This document shows, piece by piece, positions 1 through 5,798 of a DNA stretch of 12,195 nucleotides (positions are counted from its first letter, which is position 1; every line of letters starts with the position of its first letter). The stretch covers positions 1 through 12,195 of the forward strand of contig JAGLTA010000060.1 in NCBI GenBank assembly GCA_023135505.1, written 5' to 3'. The position numbers were made by a program, and so were the translations under genes. The notes beneath the pieces are model-generated. The model was not told the origin of the DNA, ran no database searches, and saw nothing but the letters and a program-made list of their open reading frames with translations. Origin of the DNA: Candidatus Parcubacteria bacterium. Its GTDB lineage: Bacteria; Patescibacteriota; Patescibacteriia; JAACEG01.

Positions 1-1349
1 ATTTTTTTGATTTTATTTATAGTAAATTCAAAAAGTTTTTTAATATCTGCATCTTCCGCGCCGTAAATCTCTTTAAACATTTCACTAAATTGCTCTTCGG
101 CATAATTGAAATTTTTTATATTATGCCAGCTCTCTGAAGTTAAGATTTGCATAGCGAACGGTTTAATTAAAGGATCTTTTTCTTGCTCTTTAATTAGAGA
201 TCGCAGAGCCGTTGGTTTTTTCGTTTTGTTTAAATATTTTATAACATTTTTTTCATCAGCCGCGAATATTAAAAAGTCCCATGCCTCTTTTGCGTATTCG
301 CTTTTTTTAGATACTGTTTCTATCCAATAATTGGCGTAATTAACAGGGTGTGTTTTATTTATTTGAATCATCGGGCTTATGGCAAAATTCAGCGCTGGCG
401 ACTTGCTTTTTATAATAGGGATATGATAAGAATAGCCGAAGAAAAACGCTAATTGTCCCTGCGCGAAAGCGTCAAGAGAGTTCGGCAGATCATTATTCCA
501 TGTGTAAATTTCTCTGCCCGGGGACGCGAAATCAAGATAAAAATTCAGAGCTTCAAGCGCCTGATCGCTATTTAAATCATTTAAGTCAGATCCGTTTTGC
601 ATCATCAATAAAGCGATAATGTCAAAAGCCCTTTCTATGTTATTGAAAGTTCCAAGCGCCGCTCCCGCTTGAATGACTTTTTTTTGTTCTTCATCCGTTA
701 TTGTTAAAGCCCGCGTATTTTCAATAAATTCTTCCCAGTCAGAGGGCGGATAAGGGATATTGGCTCTATTCAGCAGGTCGCGATTATGAAACAGAACCAG
801 CGTATCAAGAGACAGCGGCAGCGCGTAAATTCTGCTTTTTTCTTCATCATCTTTAAATATAATATCCTGATAAACCGTTTCCGCGAAATCATTTTTTATG
901 TCAACTAAGGAAGGGAGCGGAGTTTTTCTAAATTCTATCATCTGCTCTTTTTTGCGATCGCAGCCGGGAATAGCGTTTTTATAATAAATATAAGGCATTT
1001 CAATCTTATCTGGAATCGGAGACATTTGGTGCTTGTAGTTAAGTCCCCATGTATTATGAATAGAGAAAATATCAGGACCGCGATCTTCCGCCCACGCTTC
1101 TAAAAGAAGTCTTTCGTATTCTTCGTACCGAAGCTTTTTGTAATTGATTGTAATATTGGGATGCAATTTTTGGTATGCTTGAATTAAATCGGAAAAATCG
1201 CCTGAACTGTCCCAAGTCCGCCAATAATTCAGAGTTATCGGTTTTAGCGCTTCTCTTGCTTCAGGAGATACGCATTTGCAGCGAAATCCTGAATTAATAA
1301 GCAAAATTAAAATTAGCAATAAAATTTTTAGATGAATTTTTTTAAGCAT
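1..1349 (-). CDS. ABC transporter extracellular solute-binding protein, family 1 (3' end beyond left edge)
   Basis: This open frame of 449 codons has no stop before the left edge, so the C-terminus is missing. Residues about 1-20 are a basic then strongly hydrophobic leader (MLKKIH followed by a Leu/Ile run), giving an exported protein. Cysteines follow at 24 and 26 (GFRCKC), so it may be a lipoprotein, although the residues before Cys24 do not match the usual lipobox. The mature part reads like family-1 sugar-type binding proteins (MalE/UgpB class): an early strand TLNYWRTWDSSGDF, then YQKLHPNITI (59-68), a PDIFSIHN segment, and a central LPLSLDTLVLFHNRDLL segment typical of the ligand cleft. 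Such proteins deliver solutes, usually carbohydrates, to a membrane permease; the permease genes would be expected beyond the left edge. The substrate cannot be read from the sequence. The ATG is preceded by AAAAA and no SD, and repeat element A begins 2 bp upstream. Confidence 0.88.
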   Translation of the reverse strand, partial: MLKKIHLKILLLILILLINSGFRCKCVSPEAREALKPITLNYWRTWDSSGDFSDLIQAYQKLHPNITINYKKLRYEEYERLLLEAWAEDRGPDIFSIHNTWGLNYKHQMSPIPDKIEMPYIYYKNAIPGCDRKKEQMIEFRKTPLPSLVDIKNDFAETVYQDIIFKDDEEKSRIYALPLSLDTLVLFHNRDLLNRANIPYPPSDWEEFIENTRALTITDEEQKKVIQAGAALGTFNNIERAFDIIALLMMQNGSDLNDLNSDQALEALNFYLDFASPGREIYTWNNDLPNSLDAFAQGQLAFFFGYSYHIPIIKSKSPALNFAISPMIQINKTHPVNYANYWIETVSKKSEYAKEAWDFLIFAADEKNVIKYLNKTKKPTALRSLIKEQEKDPLIKPFAMQILTSESWHNIKNFNYAEEQFSEMFKEIYGAEDADIKKLFEFTINKIKK

Positions 1350-1350
1350 T

Positions 1351-1446
1351 TTTTATTTGTTGGTTCTATAGTCCGAAGTTGAGCGATAGCGAAACAAGGC
1401 TATGGAACCGTTTTGCAAGTGTTTGTAAAATAGCAATAATTTGCAT
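1351..1446 (+). repeat. Dispersed repeat A, copy 1 (truncated)
   Basis: These 96 bp align without gaps to 4365-4460 with 14 mismatches (about 85% identity). Inside it, GGTTCTATAG (1362-1371) and CTATGGAACC (about 1400-1409) form the arms of a hairpin with one mismatch. This copy lacks the right-hand inverted terminus seen in copy 2. It fills most of the 142-bp gap between the solute-binding protein start and the uvrA stop, so the promoter of the binding-protein gene must lie in or beside it. Confidence 0.85.
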
Positions 1447-1491
1447 TTTGATTTGTTTCTATTATACATTAAAAAAATAAAATTGCCAAAA

Positions 1492-3975
1492 TTACCGCAG
1501 ATATTTTCCAGTCCAGCTTTTTTTACATTGCATTATCGTTTTTAGATTTCCTTGAGCCACAATAAATCCTCCGTTATCGCCGCCTTCCGGACCTAAATCA
1601 ATAATCCAGTCCGCTTGCCTTATAACCTCTAAATTATGTTCAATAATTAAAACAGTGTTGCCTTTGTCGGCGATTTTTTTCAACACCGTGAGCAGTTTAT
1701 TAATATCGTCAAAATGAAGCCCTGTTGTCGGTTCGTCCAAGATATACAAACTGCTGCCAGTTGACCGTTTAGATAGTTCCGTTGCTAATTTTATTCTTTG
1801 CGCCTCGCCGCCGCTTAATGTTGTCGCGGACTGCCCTAGCGGAAGATAGTCAAGCCCAACCTGATTTAGAACCTCCAATTTTTCATAAATTATCGGAACA
1901 TTTTTAAAAAATTTCGCCGCTTCCATCACGCTCATATCCAGTATATCGGCAATATTTTTTCCTTTATAATAGATTTCTAAAATTTTATCAGCATATCTTT
2001 TTCCGCCGCAAGCTTCGCATTTTATATAGACATCAGTTAAGAATTGCATTTCAACTTTTCTATATCCGTCGCCTCCGCAATATTGGCAGCGGCCGCCGTC
2101 GACATTAAAACTAAAAAAACCAGGATCGTATTTTTTCGCTTTAGATTCAGGAAGTTCGGCAAATAGATTTCTAATATAGTTAAAAATTCCCGTGTAGGTA
2201 ACAGGATTAGACCTTGGAGTGCGTCCGATCGGAGACTGGTCTACGCTTATTATCTTGTTGATGTTTTCTACCCCTTTTATCTCTTTATGTTTTCCTGGCA
2301 GCGCTTTGGCGCGATAGAATTTTTTTATTAAAGCTTTAGATAAAATGTCAATAACTAGCGTAGATTTCCCGCTTCCTGAAACGCCTGTTATGCAGATAAG
2401 CTTGCTTAGCGGAAATTTAACATCAATGTTTTTTAGATTATGCTCGCGCGCGCCTATAACCTCTATAAATTTCATCGCGGCTCTGTTTTCAACTTGTCCA
2501 TTTTTCGGTTTTTGTGGCTCAGTTTTATGCCGCAGATATTTGCCAGTTAAAGATTTTTTGTTTTTTAAAATTTCTTTCAAGGTTCCTTCCGCCATAACTT
2601 CGCCGCCGTAAATTCCAGCTCCGGGACCTATGTCAATAATATGATCCGCGGCTCTTATTATATGTTCGTCATGTTCAACAACGATAACAGTATTTTGGAA
2701 GTCGCGAAGCTGCTTTAATGTTTTGATAAGCTTGTCAATATCGCGCGGATGAAGCCCGATTGACGGCTCGTCCAAAACATAGATTACGCCAGTCAGAAGA
2801 GAGTTGAGCTGGCTTGCCAGTTTAATGCGCTGCTCTTCTCCGCCGCTTAAGCTCGTCGCGCTGCGGTTAAGAGCCAGATAAGGCAGCCCTACGGATATGA
2901 GAGATTTAATTCTTTTATCTATCTCTTTAATAATTGGGCTGCCGATTTTTTGCCTCACAGCGCTTAATTTCAGATTTTTAAACCATTTTTGCGCGTATTC
3001 AATAGGCATCTCTGTTATATTGCTGATTATTTTTTGCGAGATTTTAACATTAAGCGCTTCGGGACGAAGCTTTTTTCCGCCGCAGGCAGAGCAGGGGAAC
3101 GACCTCATATATTTTTCAATTTCAGTCCGCAAAAAATCAGAGCTGATTTTTTCGTATTTTTGCCGCAAAATTTCTATCACGCCCTCAAATCCGCTTTCTT
3201 CATTGTCTTTTTCTCCGTATAATATTATTTCCAACTTTTCTTTTTTTAATTTTTCCACAGGAGCGTCAAGCGACAGATGAAGTTTTTTTGCGATATTCTC
3301 CAATTTTTTCCAATAGATGGATTGATTGGAAAAAAATTTAGTCCATGGCTGTATGGCGCCTTCTGCCAAACTGAGTTTTTTATTCGGAATGAGCAGGGTC
3401 GGGTCAAATTTCAGCTCAATCCCAAGACCTTTGCATCGGACACAGGCGCCGTAAGGCGAATTAAAAGAGAAAAGCGACGGCTCAAGTTTTGGAAATTTTG
3501 TTTTGCATTTAGGGCAGATAAGTATCTCAAGCCGCTTTTCTTTGCTTGTTTCGTTCGCGCCGGGCAGATATATAATTTTTTTGACTATTTTTTTTCCGCA
3601 ATTCGCGCAATACGGTTCGCCGATTCGCGCGAAAAGAAGGCGGATATAATCATAGATTTCCGTCATCGTTCCGACCGTTGAGCGGGGGTTGCGGGCCGTT
3701 TTTTTCTGGTCGATTGATATTGTCGGCGACAGCCCTTCTATATTTTCAACATCAGGTTTATCCGCCATTCCTAAAAATTGCCTCGCGTAAGCTGAAAAGC
3801 TTTCCGCGTATATTCTCTGTCCTTCGGCGTAAATAGTGTCAAAAGCGAGCGATGATTTTCCAGATCCGGACGGTCCTGTAATAACTGTGAGCTTGTTCCG
3901 CGGAATTTCAACATCAATATTTTTTAAGTTATGCGTCCGCGCGCCTTTGATGATGATTTTGTCAGTTATTGACAT
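1492..3975 (-). CDS. uvrA: UvrA-type excinuclease ABC subunit A, short form lacking most of the UvrB-binding region
   Basis: A tandem ABC ATPase of the UvrA family, the DNA-damage recognition factor of nucleotide excision repair in the cytoplasm. The first half has Walker A GPSGSGKSS at 34-42, signature LSGGEEQR at 376-383 and Walker B/D-loop VLDEPSIGLH near 400. The second half has Walker A GVSGSGKST at 531-539, LSGGEAQR at 720-727 and ILDEPTTGLH near 745. Cysteine pairs for three zinc modules are present: C123/C126 with C154/C157, C178/C181 with C295/C298, and C630/C633 with C653/C656. The protein has 827 residues where typical UvrA has about 940. The loss is concentrated between C126 and C154, where only about 27 residues replace the UvrB-binding domain of about 115 residues; the insertion domain between C181 and C295 is kept. 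This resembles class II UvrA (UvrA2/DrrC). The start ATG TCA ATA is shared with three neighbouring genes; no SD is present. Confidence 0.93.
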   Translation of the reverse strand: MSITDKIIIKGARTHNLKNIDVEIPRNKLTVITGPSGSGKSSLAFDTIYAEGQRIYAESFSAYARQFLGMADKPDVENIEGLSPTISIDQKKTARNPRSTVGTMTEIYDYIRLLFARIGEPYCANCGKKIVKKIIYLPGANETSKEKRLEILICPKCKTKFPKLEPSLFSFNSPYGACVRCKGLGIELKFDPTLLIPNKKLSLAEGAIQPWTKFFSNQSIYWKKLENIAKKLHLSLDAPVEKLKKEKLEIILYGEKDNEESGFEGVIEILRQKYEKISSDFLRTEIEKYMRSFPCSACGGKKLRPEALNVKISQKIISNITEMPIEYAQKWFKNLKLSAVRQKIGSPIIKEIDKRIKSLISVGLPYLALNRSATSLSGGEEQRIKLASQLNSLLTGVIYVLDEPSIGLHPRDIDKLIKTLKQLRDFQNTVIVVEHDEHIIRAADHIIDIGPGAGIYGGEVMAEGTLKEILKNKKSLTGKYLRHKTEPQKPKNGQVENRAAMKFIEVIGAREHNLKNIDVKFPLSKLICITGVSGSGKSTLVIDILSKALIKKFYRAKALPGKHKEIKGVENINKIISVDQSPIGRTPRSNPVTYTGIFNYIRNLFAELPESKAKKYDPGFFSFNVDGGRCQYCGGDGYRKVEMQFLTDVYIKCEACGGKRYADKILEIYYKGKNIADILDMSVMEAAKFFKNVPIIYEKLEVLNQVGLDYLPLGQSATTLSGGEAQRIKLATELSKRSTGSSLYILDEPTTGLHFDDINKLLTVLKKIADKGNTVLIIEHNLEVIRQADWIIDLGPEGGDNGGFIVAQGNLKTIMQCKKSWTGKYLR

Positions 3976-3996
3976 ATTTTTGATTTATGTTATTTT
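3969..3996 (+). promoter_or_regulatory. Plus-strand promoter of the 72-codon small gene, overlapping the uvrA start
   Basis: TTGACA at 3969-3974, a 16-bp spacer and TATTTT at 3991-3996, preceded by TG-T (3988-3990) as in extended -10 promoters. The -35 hexamer overlaps the uvrA start codon on the other strand. The predicted transcript start near 4003 falls at the first base of the structured leader. On the minus strand the same AT-rich block carries TAAAAT (3992-3997), with TTCAAA at 18 bp or TCAAAC at 17 bp further upstream, so it may also serve uvrA with a leader of only about 10 nt. Confidence 0.68.
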
Positions 3997-4002
3997 AATT
4001 TA

Positions 4003-4059
4003 TCGCTTTGTGTTGTTTGAATAAACAGGCGGCGTGTAAAGCGGTTTTGGAAGGAGGGG
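4003..4059 (+). promoter_or_regulatory. Structured 5' leader RNA, copy 1, ending in a strong SD
   Basis: The leader folds as a two-tier stem-loop. The outer stem pairs CGCTTT (4004-4009) with AAAGCG (4038-4043). An asymmetric internal loop (G versus TGT) follows. The inner stem pairs TGTTGTTTG (4011-4019) with CAGGCGGCG (4026-4034), all nine positions pairing if G-U is allowed, and is capped by AATAAA. The SD AAGGAGGGG lies at 4051-4059, 5 bases before the ATG at 4065. Copy 2 (5282-5336) keeps every pair although several bases differ, which points to selection on RNA structure. It matches no riboswitch class I recognise. Confidence 0.6.
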
Positions 4060-4064
4060 AAGAG

Positions 4065-4283
4065 ATGAGAAAAAATATACTCTTGAAACGATTAGATGAG
4101 GAAAAAGAAATTTTAGTTTTTGCCTTTACTAATGCAAGGAATGTTATATCTAACACAGAAGAAAATGATGTAGGTAAAATTTTTGCCGAAATTTCCGAAT
4201 TGGACGATAAGATATTGTTCGTATTAAGAAGTATAGGAGAGTTGCAGAAGGAGATTCTAGAGGATATTTTAAAAAAGATTTAA
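4065..4283 (+). CDS. Small acidic, probably helical protein of unknown function (72 aa), paralogue of the 58-aa protein at 5344
   Basis: The ATG at 4065 is chosen because AAGGAGGGG sits 5 bases upstream; an in-frame TTG at 4008 lies inside the leader stem and is unlikely to be used. The protein is rich in Glu, Lys, Leu and Ile with heptad-like hydrophobic spacing (ILLKRLDEEKEIL at 5-17, then AEISELDDKILFVL and LQKEILEDILKK), so it is probably an alpha-helical hairpin or coiled coil; there is no signal peptide or membrane segment. Aligned without gaps to the 58-aa product at 5344, the first 30 residues share 7 identities, including FA at 19-20 and SN at 29-30, with many conservative changes. 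It is transcribed divergently from uvrA and followed by a strong terminator, so it is a one-gene unit. I do not recognise a family and assign no function. Confidence 0.78.
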   Translation: MRKNILLKRLDEEKEILVFAFTNARNVISNTEENDVGKIFAEISELDDKILFVLRSIGELQKEILEDILKKI

Positions 4284-4315
4284 TCTTTAAGCTTTTTTAA
4301 AAAAAAATGCTAATT

Positions 4316-4352
4316 AAGGGCTTTGTGTGGTATTACACAAAGTCCTTTTTCT
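4316..4352 (+). terminator. Rho-independent terminator of the 72-aa gene
   Basis: A 13-bp stem pairs 4316-4328 with 4335-4347 (AAGGGCTTTGTGT with ACACAAAGTCCTT, one G-U pair), loop GGTATT, followed by TTTTCTTTTT. It lies 32 bases after the stop codon. Confidence 0.9.
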
Positions 4353-4372
4353 TTTTGGTGTTTTTTTTATCT

Positions 4373-4497
4373 GTTGGTTCCATAGTCCGAAGTGGAGCGA
4401 TAGCGGAACGAGGATGTGGAACCGTTTTGAAAGTGCCTGTAAAATAGTAATGGTCTGCATTCAAGTTCCATATCCCTATCGGGACTATGAAACCAAC
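4373..4497. repeat. Dispersed repeat A, copy 2, with inverted termini (MITE-like)
   Basis: This 125-bp element is bounded by GTTGGTTCCATAGTCC (4373-4388) and its inverse GGACTATGAAACCAAC (4482-4497), matching at 15 of 16 positions. Its left 88 bp, plus 8 bp of flank, are about 85% identical to 1351-1446. There is no coding capacity and no clear target-site duplication. It follows directly on the terminator of the 72-aa gene. Confidence 0.8.
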
Positions 4498-4519
4498 TAT
4501 AGTTAAAATAATAAAAATT

Positions 4520-4665
4520 TGTCATTCTGAGGAACGGAGCGACGAAGAATCTGCTTTAATTGCCGCTAAATTATTTTAAAATCATCTTAGTTTTATTGCC
4601 GGTTATTTTAACAATACTCTGATTATAAGTAAAGCAGATTCTTCGGATATCGCCTAAGAATGACA
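4520..4665 (-). repeat. Palindromic repeat B, copy 1
   Basis: The outer arms are TGTCATTCT (4520-4528) and AGAATGACA (4657-4665). The inner arms GAAGAATCTGCTTTA (4544-4558) and TAAAGCAGATTCTTC (4630-4644) are perfect inverse complements. On the minus strand it matches copy 2 at 8167-8328: both contain AGAATCTGCTTTACTTATA and GATGATTTTAAAATAATTTA. It lies in the gap where the small plus-strand gene converges on the end of pth. It belongs to the style of TCATTCTGAG-type palindromes seen in many environmental genomes. Confidence 0.82.
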
Positions 4666-4697
4666 GGTTTTTTTAAGCTTTATAATTTTTACAATAA

Positions 4698-5252
4698 TTA
4701 AAAAATACTAACCTGTTTTAATGTCTCCTTAACCGCGTCCAACTCTTCCTTTTTAAACCTTTCCAGCGCGAATTTTTCAGTCGGGATTTTCAGTTTTGAA
4801 ATCCCGTTTTCTATCGCTGGGTTTATTCCGATCCGCAAGCGAGTGAAATTTTTTGAATTCAGCGCCTCTATAATTGACTGGACGCCTTTGTGCCCGGCAG
4901 ACGATTTATTTTTCTGTATTTTACTCGTTTTTAACAACAAGTCAATATCATCGTGGACAATTAATATGTTTTCAATTTTAATCTTGTAAAAATTCATCAG
5001 CGCTTGGACAGCAGCGCCAGATTTGTTCATAAAGGTCTGCGGCTTTGCTAAAATAATTTTTTTGTTTTTAATCTCTCCTTTGGAAATTTCAGCGTTGAAT
5101 TTTTTGCTGAATTTCCATTCTGAAAAATCAGATCCGTCTTTTATAAATTGTTCGCGGAATTGGTCAACAGCCAAAAATCCCGCGTTGTGGCGGGTCAGCC
5201 TGTATTTTTCGCCCGGGTTTCCCAAGCCGATGATTAAGCAAACTATTGACAT
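4698..5252 (-). CDS. pth: Peptidyl-tRNA hydrolase
   Basis: This 184-residue protein is close to the usual length for the family (about 190). It hydrolyses the ester bond of peptidyl-tRNAs released from stalled ribosomes, recycling tRNA in the cytoplasm. Visible family motifs are GLGNPG at 9-14 with Asn12, RHNAGF at 21-26 with the catalytic His22, PQTFMNKSG at 71-79 with Asn76, and VHDDIDL at 99-105 with the catalytic Asp. At 119-123 it has AGHKG where the E. coli enzyme has GGHNG; Lys replaces the tRNA-binding Asn, a variant I believe occurs in other lineages. The start ATG TCA ATA matches uvrA, der and the NYN gene; no SD is present. A minus-strand promoter candidate ends about 17 bp before the ATG, implying a very short leader. 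Confidence 0.95.
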   Translation of the reverse strand: MSIVCLIIGLGNPGEKYRLTRHNAGFLAVDQFREQFIKDGSDFSEWKFSKKFNAEISKGEIKNKKIILAKPQTFMNKSGAAVQALMNFYKIKIENILIVHDDIDLLLKTSKIQKNKSSAGHKGVQSIIEALNSKNFTRLRIGINPAIENGISKLKIPTEKFALERFKKEELDAVKETLKQVSIF

Positions 5253-5274
5253 ATTTTAAAATTTATGTTATTTT
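5246..5274 (+). promoter_or_regulatory. Plus-strand promoter of the 58-aa small gene, overlapping the pth start
   Basis: TTGACA at 5246-5251, a 17-bp spacer and TATTTT at 5269-5274, preceded by TG-T (5266-5268). The arrangement is the same as at 3969 and 7172, and the predicted start near 5281 is where the leader stem begins. The -35 hexamer overlaps the pth start codon on the other strand. Confidence 0.7.
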
Positions 5275-5298
5275 AATTTATCGCTTTGCGCTGTCTAA
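5270..5298 (-). promoter_or_regulatory. Candidate pth promoter overlapping the divergent small-gene promoter and leader
   Basis: Read on the minus strand, TTAGAC (5293-5298) and TAAAAT (5270-5275) are separated by 17 bp. Transcription would start near 5263, about 10 bases before the pth ATG, which fits the absence of an SD. The -10 elements of both directions share the same bases, so the two directions would compete for polymerase. Confidence 0.42.
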
Positions 5299-5336
5299 AA
5301 AATAGATGGCGTGTAAGGCGGTTTTGAAAAGGAGGG
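5281..5336 (+). promoter_or_regulatory. Structured 5' leader RNA, copy 2, ending in a strong SD
   Basis: The fold matches copy 1. The outer stem is CGCTTT (5282-5287) with AAGGCG (5315-5320). The inner stem is CGCTGTCTA (5289-5297) with TAGATGGCG (5303-5311) under an AAAAA loop, with the same G versus TGT internal loop. Compared with copy 1, the loop-closing pair is A-T instead of G-C, the first and third inner pairs are C-G instead of U-G, and the sixth is U-A instead of U-G. The SD AAAAGGAGGG ends 7 bases before the ATG at 5344. Confidence 0.6.
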
Positions 5337-5343
5337 AGAAGGA

Positions 5344-5520
5344 ATGAAAAGGTCTGAAATTTTAGAGAAGTTAGCAAAAGATAGAAAGGCAATCTCTTTT
5401 GCATTAGACAAAACAGAGGATGCTTTGTCTAATGAAAAATCATTGGACAAGTGTTATTATGTAATAAATAGCTTAGTTTGTCTACTGGAATCAACGGCAG
5501 ATAGATATAAGGCTATATAG
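5344..5520 (+). CDS. Small protein of unknown function (58 aa), paralogue of the 72-aa protein at 4065
   Basis: The frame starts MKRSEILEKLAKDRKAIS and ends with TAG at 5518-5520. An AAAAGGAGGG site 7 bases upstream, a good promoter, a conserved leader and a terminator support it as a real gene despite its size. The protein is mostly charged and probably helical, with Cys37 and Cys46 in its second half and no signal or membrane segment. Similarity to the 72-aa protein is strongest in the first 30 residues (FA and SN at identical positions) and fades after that. Its untranslated leader is far better conserved than the protein. It is divergent from pth, and its 3' end converges on der across repeat B. 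No family recognised. Confidence 0.75.
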   Translation: MKRSEILEKLAKDRKAISFALDKTEDALSNEKSLDKCYYVINSLVCLLESTADRYKAI

Positions 5521-5528
5521 GTGGTTTT

Positions 5529-5580
5529 GCGGGAGATTTAATCTTTTAAGATTTTATCTTCCGCGAAGTCTGTTTTCTTT
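5529..5580 (+). terminator. Terminator of the 58-aa gene
   Basis: A 17-position stem pairs 5529-5545 with 5548-5564 (14 matches, starting GCGG / CCGC). A few further bases and then a T-rich run TGTTTTCTTTT follow. It begins 9 bases after the stop codon. Confidence 0.72.
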
Positions 5581-5608
5581 TCGGAGTTTTAATAAATAAA
5601 AAAAGTCC

Positions 5609-5791
5609 TGTCATCCTGAAAAACCCCTGTCATCCTGAACTTGATTCAGGATCTGTCATTACTTATCGCTAAATTATAATCATACGAACAAATTCCGAAT
5701 TTTTTTATTTTGCGCTTCTTAAGTGTAATATAGCGAGCAACAAGCATAGATCCTGAATCAAGTTCAGGATGACAATTTAAAAAGGATGACA
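5609..5791. repeat. Palindromic repeat B, variant copy 3, with nested inverted ends
   Basis: A 27-bp arm at 5628-5654 (starting TGTCATCCTGAACTTG) is repeated as an exact inverse complement at 5748-5774. A second, outer pair TGTCATCCT (5609-5617) and AGGATGACA (5783-5791) encloses it, as if one palindrome sat inside another. The core contains ATTACTTATCGCTAAAT, recalling TTTACTTATAGCGAAAT in copy 2. No coding capacity. It fills the gap between the 58-aa gene terminator and the end of der. Confidence 0.85.
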
Positions 5792-5798
5792 AATAAAC

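Noticed and set aside
106..330. Plus-strand frame of 74 codons near the left edge
   Set aside because: Antisense to the solute-binding protein frame, which continues unbroken to the window edge and matches its family.
2897..3681. Plus-strand open frames of 127 and 134 codons opposite uvrA
   Set aside because: They lie entirely inside uvrA on the opposite strand, have no SD, and read as low-quality Phe/Ser-rich sequence typical of antisense shadows.
4008..4064. Upstream TTG start adding 19 residues to the 72-aa small protein
   Set aside because: The TTG lies in the leader stem about 5 bases after the predicted transcript start, and the strong SD is correctly placed for the ATG at 4065.
4003..4064. 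A known riboswitch class for the leader (preQ1, guanidine, fluoride and others were considered)
   Set aside because: None of the conserved sequence signatures I know for these classes is present; only the stem-loop architecture is visible.
4065..5520. Toxin-antitoxin pair made of the two small proteins
   Set aside because: They are in separate transcription units 1 kb apart, similar to each other, and show no known toxin or antitoxin motif.
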